From NCBI GenBank assembly GCA_030544235.1, contig CM060462.1:3337501-3401500 (forward strand): a stretch of DNA of 64,000 bases. Direction: 5' to 3'. Position 1 is the first letter of the stretch. Each line of letters opens with the position of its first letter. This stretch comes from Lepturacanthus savala (Eukaryota; Chordata; Actinopteri; Scombriformes; Trichiuridae). A model generated the notes under the pieces. That model had not been told where the DNA came from and ran no database searches. It was given only the letters and a program-made list of their open reading frames with translations. Made by a program: the position numbers and the translations under genes. Positions 27,621-40,721 of this stretch are shown piece by piece.

Positions 27621-28385
27621 TACAAGGATAAGGCTGCTGATTTTCTGCATTTATCTAATCTCATGTGCAGAGCCAAACCAACAATAAACTGATCGTGTGT
27701 ACCAAGTATTGTGTCCATCAAAATCTTGATATATCTTATTCCTCTGTGGCATAAACCTCCATCGTGGTCCAAAAACATCACGCAGATTACATTCAAAATC
27801 CATTATTTAAAAAAACTCCCCAACCACTAAATACAGCAATCTCATTTTCAGCCTCTACTGTGTAGTTCCTAGTAAGGCTGACACTATTGCACCATCTACA
27901 GTGCTTTACTATCCTGTGCTACATATCACAACCTCTAAACAAAATGTCTTTGTGGTGAAACAAGATGTCATCCAGTGGAGCAGATTGGCTCATTGATGTG
28001 TTTAACAATAGAGGTCTACAGCACAGAGGCTTTGGATGTGCACATAATACTAAGTTAGATTAATTCATAGCAACCGCAAAAGCGGCTTCCGTGTCAACTG
28101 AAAATTACATAGGCTGTGACAGATGTGTCATTCACTACTGTCTGGTCGGGACAAAATAAACCAAAATAATACCCTCTCTCAATAGGGAATCAGACAACAT
28201 GAGTATATGTCAGGTTAAAACTCAGAGTGAATGAAAGTGATGGCACTCAAGTGTTGTTATCAGGCTACATCATTTCTAAACTGACTGACAGGATTTTATC
28301 AGGACTAGACAATAATTAGTCGGAAGTTATTCATATTCTTTGATGCCATGAGAGGCAATGATGTTTTCCACAGTTTGCATATATT

Positions 28386-28446
28386 CTCCAATTCTATTCA
28401 TGATAATAGAATTGGAGACCCTATGCATTTTGTGAATGCATAGGGT
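28386..28446. repeat. two abutting perfect hairpins
   Basis: Hairpin 1: CTCCAATTCTATT (28386-28398), loop CATGAT, AATAGAATTGGAG (28405-28417). Hairpin 2: ACCCTATGCATT (28418-28429), loop TTGTG, AATGCATAGGGT (28435-28446). Stems of 13 and 12 bp are perfect and no base separates them. Confidence 0.95.
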
Positions 28447-28990
28447 GGTATGTCACATAATACTGAACAGTCTTCCTGTAACTGATTTTAAAAGCAGGAC
28501 AATATAAACAACACAAAACATGTTTGCTGTCATAATTGTTAATGTTTGTAATGGCCATGATGCAACAACAGACATGTTGAAGCATATTGCCTAGATCGCA
28601 CTTCACGGTGACACTGCAATGTACATGTTGTGTTTGTGTTTTTATTCTTAGTGTTTTCATGTTGATCTCAACACTAAATTTGATGCCCTGGTTGCTATGG
28701 AAATAAAGTCTTGGATGTTGAGATAGATTGTACAACCCAGCAGGAGCAGGCTCTGTCTTGACAGCAGTGCACCACTGGCTGGGTTTACAAAGCACATAAA
28801 GAACTGAATACAGATTTAGAAATGAAAGCCTGTGTTCCTGCTGCACTGGTTTGCAAAATACGGAGAGGGAAATGTTTTCTCCGCTTCTCTGAGGTAAACA
28901 AAAAAGGAGGACAATGGATTTTTGGCGAAGCCTGCAAATAATGAGAACATGAGTACATGTACACAATGTTAACGGGGATGTACGATGCAC
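28421..28990 (-). other. 189-codon open frame, probably not a gene
   Basis: One of the longest uninterrupted frames in the window. The translation is Cys/His/Tyr-scattered with no signal peptide, membrane pattern or recognisable motif. It starts in ordinary AT-rich DNA and ends inside hairpin 2. No initiation context or exon borders support it. Length alone is the reason to list it. Confidence 0.12.
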
Positions 28991-28994
28991 ATTT

Positions 28995-31485
28995 ACAGGA
29001 AAATATTTGGAATATCTTTACATGGTTTACAGACAGGTCAAAAGACTCCTGATGTGTTTCATATTGACCCCTTTACACAGCCCCAGACAAAGTTGCACAA
29101 TGGAAATTTGCAGCGGCTTTTTGCATAATTTTACACACCTCAAATACAAATTTTGACTGTCCAAAATAGCTATAATTTTATTCAGTTTTCAGCAACATTT
29201 TCACAATACACTTTTGTTGAAAAAAACATTTGACCAAATAAAGGATTTTAGTCACAGAACATCTGAATCTCCGACAAGCGGAGAAGGTTTAGTATTAGCT
29301 CAGGTAGCAGCACCAGTCAGTCTCAGAGAAACGGATTTTTAACATGAAACTGTTTTATTCTGTGTTTGTACTGCTTTTAAACACCAGGTATGTTTAAGGA
29401 GAAAGAACTCTGGAGGATAATATGACACCTGGCAAAACCGTCCTGAATGCTGAATACTTACTGCCTGCAGAGCAACGAGAACAACACCTCCCATACCAGT
29501 TCATGATGTCATCGACTACATCTTTTGTGTTAACGTTTCAATTAAGAGACCCCCAGTTGTAGAAAAGTACATATTGTGCATTAGAATGAATATTGGCTGT
29601 AATACACCAGATGGCCAGAAACACAAATCCAGATGAATGTCAATGGTGCTGTTTTCCTGCAGGATATATCATTTGTTTAACAATATTATATGGTGCTAGT
29701 ATATATCACGATATATGATAATAACATGATAATATATAGATGCTCCTTAACAGCCCCCAAAAATGTAGTGAACACTGTAGCATGTAAATCAAAGTCTAAA
29801 GGAGGTATTGTGAGCAACCCCTAATTAATTCCTTGCCATGTCCGGATAGAGATTGGTTTTAAACTAAGCCTTGGCTTGACATAACATCACAGAGACCTTA
29901 CTATAAGATTGTTTACTTTAGTGGTGGTTGTCATGAGAATGGCCATGAGTAGAGGTCGGCCTGGCCAAAGACTGGGCAGCTGATTGGAATTACTTTCACA
30001 GCCTGTTTGATCAAAAGATCAACAACAATTACCTACTATAATAACCTTAAGAGTGAGAGTAACATGAATCAAAGTATAAATAGATCAATATAGAAGGGCA
30101 CTCAGAGATGAAGGTAATAAAATATATTTTACAACAATTACAAATTAATAATGTAACAGTGAATTAAACAGAGAATTTTAAATCTTGAACCCCATAGACA
30201 TGTTGACACCGATCAACATATATCTAACAAGAAATATGAAAGTACTTTCTGAATTCAACAACACAAAACAGGAAAAATTTGCCCATTTTGTCTGACTTTG
30301 ACATTGAGTCAATGTGTGTCAGTGAAATCTGAAATCTGTAGTGATCATCATCTACCTAGTAACAAAAAACATCAATCCTAATAAAAATTATGTTCAAGTA
30401 TGTGAGTGCATACTAATTTGCATACAAAATAAATGTGAATACATGATTGAATTAAATCCTCATTACAAGCCAAATCACTACAAGCCAAAACAAAATACCC
30501 AAGGGTAAGAGCTGTCAACATTCTGACTGCTGTTAGACTATGGCGATTACATCTTTCACATACAGTACATACACTTATGAATCACCATCCATCTTATAAG
30601 GTTTGTTCTTTTATTCAACATTTCATGTTTTTTTTAAACATTTCATCTTCTTTCATCATTTCCCAAAGATATTACCCGGTGAAATCCAATCTTCAAATGT
30701 GTACGTGTTCTTCATACAACAACTCTGAACTGTTATCATCATTGCTTACCATTTGCTGAGTGGCTTGAATAGCGGTAGTGGTTCAGTGAATCACTGGTTT
30801 AACAACTGTTACCAAACAGGAACACAGAAGAAGCAAGAGAAGCACTGATACCATATTCCCCTTGAGGATGATTAGGAATTTAACTAATACAGACACCCAA
30901 GGCAAATAGAAATCTCCCAAGCTAAATCCATAGTCCTTTTTACAAAGATCCTGCTATAATGACACAAAGAAGAAGACTCCTCATTAGTCCACCTTTGTCA
31001 CACTCCATGCATTTTTATACTGGACCAAATAAGCTGGCGTCATGTCTAACGTCTGGAATCAAAGAGGTGACCAATGTGATGAAGATAAGAAAAAATAGTT
31101 CTAGCCAGTTACTTGGATTCTGTAATCAAATCCTTACTTTACCTACATTTGCACATTGGCCATATGCAACAAGATGGTGATAATAAGTCCTAGGGGAAAG
31201 TTTATTTTGTTCATTGTTTTATCAAAGAATTTAGGAATGTTTACATATTGTGAGGGCCATAGGGTCGGTTGGAGTGTAACGATTGTCATTCTGAGAGCAT
31301 GACCATTCCAATCAAATAGTTTATTATCCGCTTTAGTGAAATGTAATTGGAGCGATCATCAGGGAACGCGTTGATTTACCGGCAACTGTTTAAATTACAG
31401 CCACCGGAATTGTCAATCATTAAACTAATGGCTGCATTTGCTCTTGGTACATTTGGTTGCTGCTCTAATCGTGTTTCTTCATGGC
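28995..31485. other. gene-free stretch with a possible conserved noncoding block
   Basis: Mostly AT-rich. The block at about 31260-31480 is compositionally balanced, non-repetitive and contains several TAAT/ATTA motifs, so it could be a regulatory element. This is an impression that only alignment can test. Confidence 0.3.
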
Positions 31486-31489
31486 CTCC

Positions 31490-32460
31490 CTAAGCCTGAT
31501 TGTGATTTGTTTGCTGCCCCTTGAAACCTAATGCAGGTGGGGGCGTTTGAGCATGCAGACAGCCAAGCAATGTGCAATCACGATATGTGTTGTGGAATTT
31601 TCCTTGCCATATTCTCCCGGGCCCAATGGCCTGGTTTGTCACATCTCCAGATTGCCTCTTCTCTGCCCGTTCAAAGTATAACTTAACTGCTGTCTGCCCT
31701 CCTAGCAAAGGCTCATTGTCAGTGTTTATACGTTCCAACATCTGCCTAGGACCTTTAAAAGAGGTACTCTGAGAAAACTTTGTTTCTATGGAGCCCCATT
31801 ATTGTATTTATTGTTACTTTGTGATCTCAAATGGCCAACCTGCCACAGACAGTTCATATGCTCTGGCGATGTGTGGCTTTAAATTTTGTAGATAAGTTTG
31901 AACAGCAAAGAGGTCGTTATCATCCCATTCTGTTCCACCCTGTGTGTCCCATATCATGATGAACCACTGAATGAAATCTGGCAAGGGCTCCTTACTGCCC
32001 GGCCACACTGAATCACCTGTGAAACATCACTGCAGTGTCAGGGACATTTTGTAATGGCTGCTTTAGCCTCGTCGCTTAACCAATCAGTCAGTGGTTTATT
32101 TGTAGGCCATCGGCCATCTCCTGTGAGCTCAGGGAAATCAAATTCTTCTTCACACAGCATCCATTCAGTCCTGTATGTGAATGTTATCAGCTGTTTCACA
32201 TCAGGTACTTGACAGCTGTAAACAGTACACACTTGTGTAAACCACACTAGATATTCATCTGGGCATGTAATTGGATTAGGGGATTTTTCTAACCATGTCC
32301 ATAACTTCAAATAGGGTCCATGGTTTGCCAACAGGCATATCAGCGATCATGATTTTAGCTGCTACATTAACCTGTAAATCCTCCCATTGCTTCTAAACCT
32401 GTAACACGTTGTTGTAGGAGGGGAGGCATGTTTCGTTGTCTGTTTTCAGAGCAGCACGTG
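31490..32460 (-). pseudogene. degenerate gag-like remnant of an endogenous retrovirus or LTR element
   Basis: Consecutive minus-strand frames (32331-32038, 32008-31814, 31741-31490) resemble a retroviral capsid. They have Trp-rich helical segments, a DFIQW-type block and an LKPHIARAYELSVAGW-type block that sits where Gag capsids carry such motifs. Stops and frameshifts separate the parts. No zinc knuckle, protease or polymerase was found nearby. The family is not identified. It cannot encode a working protein as it stands. Confidence 0.45.
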
Positions 32461-32524
32461 CTGCTTTTTCTTGTCAAGTGTCAACAGTTACATCCTGCCT
32501 CATGTCACCACTCTGGGCATCTCT

Positions 32525-32553
32525 TCAATAATATCTGAGACAGATATTATTGA
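32525..32553. repeat. perfect 13-bp hairpin with 3-nt loop
   Basis: TCAATAATATCTG, loop AGA, CAGATATTATTGA. It lies about 65 bp from the upstream (plus-side) edge of the gag-like remnant. Confidence 0.95.
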
Positions 32554-32559
32554 TATCCG

Positions 32560-35075
32560 TAATATATTTACAGTTCATGGTACCAAAAATATCCCAATAT
32601 ATATATATATTTTTTATCTCTGGAACTCTGGAAAGCATAGGGTCATTTTGGTCAGTCACATTATTAATCATGAGCCTCTCCTCAGATTGGTTGATTTTAG
32701 TGACTGTAAATAGGGGATGAGTACAGTGTTAGCAGCTTTTCTGCATTGAGTGATTTCCCTGGTATTTTGCCCAAACTTACATCATCACCTCAGCTCTTTC
32801 CACAATATTCTTAGATTGATACACTTTAGCATTTCAGCACAGTTTCCAGCAAAGGAAAAAAAAATATTCACTCCTGGTTCTGCCAACTTCTGCTGGACAA
32901 TTGAAGGAAATTTTCCACCACTGCTGGATTTCTCTTTTGGGAGTTCAGTCGTCACCTCAGACATTCTGAAGAGTTCATGTTCCTGAAATGATTCCTCACA
33001 TAGGCATTTGCCATTTTGATCATTCATAAAGGAGCTCTTTGAATGGCAACAAATATAGGAATAACATTTTTTCTGGCTCCTCACTGCTCCTATGATCATT
33101 CAAGGAGAAAAAAGTGCATCATAGTATGATTTTGTCTGCTGAACTGGCAACAACAGGATGATCATTTTGATTTTATACACTGACTCATTTAACCTTCCCT
33201 TTGGACTGATTATTACCCAGTCTTTTATTCAATGAAGCATTGTACACAAACATGTAGACACACACACATGCGTGTCAATAACTCTGTTGCTGCATCTAAA
33301 ATCACACTCTCCTACTCTGCTTTATTTTTTATTCCAGTCAGCAATTTGAGACAATATTTATTTATGAACTCATGTGTACACTATTTATTGGCACTTAGAT
33401 CTCTGAAACTATAAGCATTTCATAACCCCCTTCTCCATTGAACACAGAGACATCACAGAATTAGATTGCACCAAAAAAAGCCTACTTTCTGCCTACGCAC
33501 AACATCGTGCTGAGGGTGTTGATGGACTGATGGATTCATTTTATGTCAGGCCCCAACCACAGGTTGCCCCAGGAAAAACTTCAATTACTTCAAATTTACC
33601 AACTGACCACTGACATCAGCTTTTAATTTAACCTAATTAGACTACACATTGACACACATTCACTTGATATTGCTCTTCTACTTCGCAATCTGTATTTACT
33701 ACCAGTAAATTGTCAGTTTTCATGTCTGGGTGTCTGCAAGCATCTGATCTATTGTTTCTGATTCAGATATTCACACCTCAATTACAGAAAATCTACGGTT
33801 TCTTTATGACCCCATCAAACACAGACATGGTGGCAAGGCAAAATAAAATGAAATGTGCTGTTCCAGCAATGTCAAATCATCAGACAAATGATGCACAAAA
33901 TGGCTCAAAGCGACAATAACATTTTAGTCAAGACAGCCATAAGGGTGAAGAAAATAATACTTTAGACACCAAAACTAAGACAACAAAAAGGTTAGATGAA
34001 GTGGCCAAACAAAACAAAAGAGAGGGAGTCACCCAGCCCAAGCTCTTAATAGCCTGGTGGAGCTGAAATCCCCAGGTAATTAAAACATTAAAATGATACA
34101 AAGTCTACCTGGAAATAAAGCCACAAATACTTAACTATCGACTCAACCTTCAAAACTTCACGAAATGTCACCAACAAAACTTAAAAACCTCCAAACAAGT
34201 CAAAAATCAGACAAAGGCCACTCTGAAGAAGGGGAGAAAATCAGCACAGTCTAACACACCCACTTGTTAGGGATGGCAATCAGCAAGAGTCAATTGGGTG
34301 GAGCACCTGGAGTCAATCAGAGAGAGCAGTGATTAGCCACACAGCCAGGTCATAGTGAGGCGGATGGAATTTAGAGCTTAGTAATTCAGAAATATCAGGA
34401 GGCTTTGACGTGTAAAACAAAATCATTTATTGATACTTAATTGATTAAGGAGAATGTGAGACATACAACCCCAGTGCGTTAACACTGTGACATGTTACCC
34501 AAACTTTAAATGTTGCGATTAATCAATTAACTATTAAGCCCTGTCATGAGTTACAATGTGAAAAAGAAGATATTTCACAATAAAGGCCTGAACACAGGAA
34601 ATAGCTGCTTCTGCAAACTTGCAAAAAAGTTGCTTATTTGCACATCCAGTAAATACATAACTAACGTATGTTTGCCCAGATTTGGAGTCATGTTGCTGGA
34701 AACTTGGTTCATTATAATCAATACTTTTGACTCTGTTTTCAACCTTCACTAACTCATTAGAGAAGCACCTAGTAATGACAGCTAAATGGTCCACTTTATT
34801 CACTATCTATTGTCTAACTTTGCCTTTCTGCTGTTTAGAGATTTTTTTTTCACCAAAAACACCTGCATGCTGCATCTGGCACCATGAGATCAGTGAGTGT
34901 GAACCCAAAACTCATTTTGCATACAGTAAAAGATGTGATCCATTATTCATTATATTGAATATAGCCACATTAAGCAGTAGTGAAAACTACAATTGACAGA
35001 AGGGTCAGAGAATTTGCATGCAGCTGTACAAAAACTTCATGTCAAATCTGAACATTTATTTCTTTAGTTTGAATA
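32560..35075. other. gene-free stretch
   Basis: Short chance frames only. 34255-34380 may belong to a repeat (short sequences resembling fish MITE interiors). Confidence 0.4.
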
Positions 35076-35079
35076 GAGG

Positions 35080-35758
35080 GTGTTACAGAGAGAGAGAGAG
35101 CGGAACATAAAATAAATAAAACAAATGGTCAAACGGTTCAAAAAAGACCTATTTATTGCTGCTCACAGTGAGCATAATGCAAAAGGAAACTATTATTCAA
35201 GTTGGATTGAGGCCAAAATAAAAAGTAAAAAACTGATAATATTCTCTATCTTCCCAAAATACCTTCTGAATAAAGCCAAAGAAACACAAGAAACAAACCA
35301 AAGTACATTGGCTGGGCCCAACTCCCTCAGCCAAACAACAACAGGAGAAGAATAGTGATCAAAGTAAATGTCAGTCCCCCCTCACTGCAGCATATCGTAC
35401 TAGTCCTCCTACACAAGGATCACAGGTCAGAAACTAACAACTATCAGACAAAAGGTTATCTCAGTGCTTGTGCACACACACACTTAGTCACAGTGAGAAA
35501 CACTACGGAGTGTGAGGAGAGAAGACACACTGTTGTCAACATCGACCTCCAGCTTCACACAGGTGAATCCGGAATTTAAATAGGGCCAGGCCTTTGGATC
35601 GGCATCCACAGCGGCCATGATACGGGAGATCAACCAAACCGCTGTGGAGCTGGCATCTGTCGATAAGCACAGACACAAGGAACAAGGAGCTCTCACTTTT
35701 TTACCACAATAATCCAGAATACACAGAAATATAACATAAATACAGCTGGTTGTAACAA
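35080..35758. repeat. possible solo LTR or other 0.68-kb repeat
   Basis: The segment opens TGTTAC and closes GTAACA, a TG...CA inverted end typical of LTRs. It contains a TATA-like TTTAAATAGGG at about 35575. Flanking GAGGG and AGGGG do not form an exact 5-bp duplication, so the call is tentative. Confidence 0.25.
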
Positions 35759-35764
35759 GGGGTT

Positions 35765-37405
35765 GAGAGTAAAATACATTCATGCTCTTTTATCTATTTC
35801 ATCATGTATTTGAGATAAGATTTTACTGAAGATGTCTTTTGAACACACAAATCCATTTTACATGACAGATGATTGCAGATCACAGTAGATCACAGACAAG
35901 ATGTCTGACCTAGTTCAGTTATTCACCGTAAACATAAAGCAGACTTTGTATATATCAAACTGTGACTATACTATGTACAACCAGTAGCTGATTTGTTCAT
36001 TTTTAACAGGGAGGGTGACCCAATTGGACTACTTAACCCTAGGACTGCAGGATAATTATATATGATTTATTATAATTGCAATATTATATTCTTTTACTGG
36101 ATGTGAATGTTACAATTTTAGTACTGAACTTTTTTTCAAAACACACTATACTTTTACATTATAAACCTTACCTTGCATTATGTAACAACTAAGCAGTGTG
36201 ATCAGTGCAGACTATTCTTCAACCACATGACCTGCTCCCCTCCCAGGTTACACAAACCTTACAGTAAAACTATCTGTGGTGATGTCTCCCCTTAAATATT
36301 TAGTAACAGAGGTGGCTTGGTCTGGGTATGTACTTTCAGCAGCACAGATGCTACTGGATGACTACTGAAATATTACAAGAATATTTTAGGAATACTACAG
36401 GCACCAGCGTGTTTTTATGATCCTTTTGCTCTGCTGTGACTTTTCTATTTGATCATGAAGATAACACTGCTCTCTAAAGTATACAGTACAGACTTGAGAC
36501 TTGATAGTATACATTTTAGAGACTACTATAGATCCAAGACAAAACTGACATTAAGGTGAAACTGAGGGAAATAGATGCAATTACAAATCCGTCTGCTACA
36601 TCAGCACCATGGAGAGCGTCATGGATTTATCAATACACAGCACAGTTAGGCTCCTGATATTTCAGGCTGGGCCATAGATTCTAACTTACAGAAATCACAG
36701 TCAGATAATGGATCAATGAGTCAGGCAGACTAGACTAACATATTCAACTAAACAACCCCTCTGCCTCTGCACTCTCTCTGCTACTAGAGGATGGAGAGGG
36801 AGATGGCAGGTTAACAAGAGGGATGGCATCCCACATCAAATTACCTACTGCATAAAAGAGGAGTAAGCAGCAAACAGAGAATTTAATTTGTTTTTATTTG
36901 GGATATTTGTGTTCAACCTGGCACACTCTCCTGAGGAAATGCCAAAAAATAATTTCTGAGCATTCACACACCTTTAACAAGGTCACTCTGGAGCTCTTAG
37001 AGTATTAAGTGCCATAAATGTGTTACACACCACTTTCAAGGTAAAATGCAATCCTATAATCCTGCATTATATCCTGGGAAAGGATCTTATAAAATTGGAG
37101 TGCATGGTCTAATGTGTCAGTTTAGACTGCACTGCACTTCAGTGAGTTGTATTGTGGCATCACAGTGGAAGATCTTCTGTTTTAATTCAAGGACCCTTGA
37201 GGATTAGCTGTTCTCTATACTTCGGTTTGTCCTGTCACAGCTGTCAAAATGTCTCAGCATTTGATAATATTATAAGGTCAAAATTGTTAAACAGCTTTGA
37301 CCCCGTCTACACATTTGTGTAATACCTTTTGTGATAAAGTAAGCTCAAACCTTCTCTTTGGTTACTGAATGTGATGCAACATCAGTCATCTATTTTCACA
37401 TCAAA
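35765..37405. other. gene-free stretch
   Basis: No gene or repeat family recognised. Confidence 0.4.
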
Positions 37406-37409
37406 GAGT

Positions 37410-37900
37410 GTTTCTGTCATGTTCAGATGTGGTTAACATTGTACACCGTTCTGGTTTGGATTCAAGTTTAGGTCACATTATAGATGTGCTTTTAATGAAA
37501 CTGAAGTCCTGGCTGGCATCTCTGATTACTCATGTATGTCATAATTTTCAGACTGTTCACATTGTTGCCTTTTTTTGTTTCTGCCGCTGCCCTGTCTTTG
37601 TGTTTTCTGAGTATTTGTCTGTTTGTTCTGTTCCTTTCTCATCTACACACCTGCTGTGTATTAGCCTCATTAGCCCTGCCCTGCTCCCCATGTTCTCCCC
37701 TGCCAATCAGTGCCTTTCCTGTTCTCTGTCTCGTCAACTCTTCCACATTCCCTCGTTAGTTCAGTTTATATTTCAGTCATGTGTTTCAGTTCACTTTTGT
37801 TGGATCATTTGTTCTGTTTTGTTCTGTTCAGTTTAGTCTCGCCTGCCTGAACATCTGTGTCCTGTTCCTGGTGAACAAATATATTCTTAAGTTCCTTTTG
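37410..37900 (+). repeat. possible LINE endonuclease remnant plus CT-rich repeat
   Basis: Codons across 37410-37560 loosely resemble the end of a LINE endonuclease (a GHIIDVLL-like block, then an ISDY-like block in another frame). They run into a T/C-rich stretch ending GTTCCTGGTGAACAAATATA that looks repeat-derived. The 142-codon frame here is therefore not taken as a gene. Confidence 0.28.
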
Positions 37901-38933
37901 CTGTGCCCTGCCTTTGGCTCTGTCTGCTCTACCCCACACAACAACTTTTAGAGAAATACACACAAGAAGTGAGAAAAAAGGGGTTTCAGTTTTCGAATTA
38001 ATTCGTAGGCCACAAATTGAAAACAGTTAATTGTTGATATTGGTGAAATTTGAGTTAAGTAGAGTTAATTATGTTAAGTATATATTTGATTTCCAATGTG
38101 ACTTTGACAAAAGATGTCAGTATACCTCTTCCCAAAATTAAAGACAAGATTAAGGACACCATCAACCATACTTTTAAAGACAATAAAAATCCCTCAACGG
38201 CTATTTATTTAAATGCTAACATAAAAACTTCAATCTCCTGAATGATAGCAAATAATATATGGTACCAAAATTTGATGGAATTTAGTAACAAAAATACATT
38301 AGCGGGTCTGTTTGTCTCTTTAAACTTTTTGCTTATACCTATTAAGTACCTTTCAATACTGTCTAGACCTTTTCATTACTTGTCAAATCAATTACCTTTT
38401 ACTACTCTTTAACTGCCTTTTTATTGCCTTTATTATGCCCAAACAGCATCAGTCTTCATTAACTGAATCAAAATTCACACACTTACTTGTGGGCCCACAT
38501 AAAATTTATTAAAATACACCTAAAAATAAAATAAAAATTATCACTGTTGCAGACCCGGCTTGAAACTCAGTTGCAGTGAGAGCTAAAATCGTGGATGGCT
38601 GCTTCACTCGAAGATAAGCACAAACTAAAAAAAAAAAGCAGGTGCATGTTAGTTCACTTAGTATTCAGGATTTAAATGTTTCCAGATGGCAAGACATGGC
38701 AAATTAAGGTAAAAATGTGACACCCCCTCCCCACCCCCACTACCCTCTACCCTCAAAGATGTTGACAATTAGTTATGCTGGGGAGAAAACAAAAAAGGCT
38801 GTTTATTTATGCACCTGTGTGTAAAAAGTGGCCAGTTTGCAGAAGAGTCATTTTAAGTCAAGGAGAAAGACCAGGAGCACAGTGCAAGGAGGGGGGGGGG
38901 AAACGAGAAGAAACGAAGAGGCGTTTCAGTGCT

Positions 38934-39268
38934 TTAGAAGCTGCAGACGTGATCGTGCAGCATCCACCAGGACTCATCTTCAAAGGATGAAACAAGCTCA
39001 GAGGGGGAATCGGGCATGGCATTTTTTCTGGAGTCCTCCACTTCTGTGAGAACCTCTGATCCTTCTTCATAATATGCAGGGTACACATCAGCATCCTGCC
39101 CATCCAAACAGTGCATGGACAGCAAAACACAGGCTAGACCGGTCTCCATCTTATGTTGACACAAATTACCACAATGAGGTAACCACTGGCATGATTCCAG
39201 TCCCTCTTTCAACCTGTGCTTCACTCCCAGAATGATCCACATGATAGTGGACATGACAAACCTGCAGG
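38934..39268 (-). other. unidentified open frame behind a good splice acceptor
   Basis: The minus strand shows CACTGCCTCCCCTGCAG, a convincing acceptor, directly before an open frame. The frame begins FVMSTIMWIILGVKHRLKEG and runs to a stop after DHVCSF, about 108 codons. It has an acidic central part (YPAYYEEGSEVLTEVEDS). Its GC is higher than the surroundings. I recognise no family, and no upstream exon was found. It could be a terminal exon of an unknown or lineage-specific gene, part of a transposon, or chance. Confidence 0.22.
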
Positions 39269-40705
39269 GGAGGCAGTGGCATTGTGCTGGAATCAGGGTT
39301 TATTAGTTAATGCCTTGCTTAGCACCTTCATCTCGGTTTGGGGAACATTGTGGTTGTAAATTTTGATAGTGGTTATTAGTGACCAGATAGCACTCAAGAG
39401 AGAAGGAAAAGCTTTGCACCTCTAGATAATGATCAGCGGATTTGTTACATATAGTGTCATAGAATAGTGTGTCTAATGTCATGAATAATGTCATTTTCAT
39501 TTTGATTTTAACATCATAAAATGAATTGCAATGTAATCTCAGCTTGTGGTAACTAAAGAAAGATATTAGGTTGTTTTTTTTTAATTATGTCTTTGTGTCT
39601 GAAACATTTGGTTATGGGAAATTCTATAGTAACTCGAAACACAGTTGATTCAAATTAACAAGAACCAGCATATTTCCCCAACCACAACAACATGTGCAGT
39701 ACATAATTTATCACTTTCTATGCAAGAAAAATGTTGCCAGGGAACATAGTAATTCAGGGTCCAGTAATGTTTCCTCTCAAAACATAATTGCTAACATCAT
39801 TCATTAGTTTATACAGCAAGGACAATTTCCAGGAGACAGCTTTGGCCGGTTTAGGCCGTTCTCTGCACTGCATCTTTTGTGAATCAGGACTGTTATTGGA
39901 ACACTTATTGTGTAATCATTTATATGTTTTTATTTCACATACTTTCTAATGAAAAAGAAAAATATGATTTAATGAATGTAGACAGGCAAAAGTCAAAAAG
40001 AATGACAGCTATCAAAAGCCATTATATAAATGCAGCTTCTTCCTCAAAGTTTATAGATGAGTCACTTTTCAAAGAATGTAAAGCCTTTCACTTTTCTACC
40101 AGACTTAGTTTAGTACACAGTGAATCATCAAATAAAACCTTATTAATCAGTCTTACAGCTGAGTATCACAACCTACCAAGTTTTAATTTAGTTCAGCTGC
40201 ATAGCATGTAATTAAATTGCCATAAGCAGTACTGAGTTGCATTGTAATCATATCCTTTCTAAGGAAAAAATGCTCTGGTGTTTGCCTCACTGTCTCGATA
40301 TACCTGTCTTCCTCCCATAGAAATAGATTCAGCCTCCCACTTTGAAGTCCTTCAAAGACATTTCTTCTCCCTGCTTTCATTACAGTGACATGAATACTGT
40401 GGGAAAGAAACAAGACGTGATTGGTTTGATGACACAGAGAGAAAGTGGAAAAGGAATGTCATCCTCTGCATCGTGGGCCCCAAATAACTGTGAATGTCCT
40501 CAGTGCACCAGGCTGTGGCAGATTTTTCTGTAATCAGCTCCTTGCCTCAACCACAGCATGCTATGCACCATGGGAGCAGCAGGGTGGTGGAGACATTCAC
40601 GACTGACACCGAGGTTTTCTTAATGGCACTGAAATGGGCTTATAATGCAGGAGATCAATTATCAACAGGGGCATGATGTGAACACTGATTGTTGACTGAA
40701 TGGAA

Positions 40706-40721
40706 CCCCCCCCCCCCCCCC
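40706..40721. repeat. poly-C tract of 16
   Basis: Uninterrupted C16, the second long C run in the window. Confidence 0.95.

Noticed and set aside
28383..28450. Helitron 3-prime end
   Set aside because: A Helitron end needs one hairpin followed closely by CTRR; here there are two hairpins and no CTRR on either strand.
28421..28990. 189-codon minus-strand open frame as a gene
   Set aside because: No motif, start context, exon border or codon pattern supports it; a frame of this length can arise by chance in 64 kb.
35484..35783. 99-codon minus frame as a small secreted protein
   Set aside because: It spans the edge of the putative LTR-like repeat and the leader-like stretch is coincidental.
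37408..37836. 142-codon plus-strand frame, Cys/Phe-rich, resembling a membrane protein
   Set aside because: It crosses a LINE-like scrap and a T/C-rich repeat, and the hydrophobicity follows from base composition.
39879..40211. 110-codon plus frame
   Set aside because: No motif, and stop-poor only because the region is A-rich.
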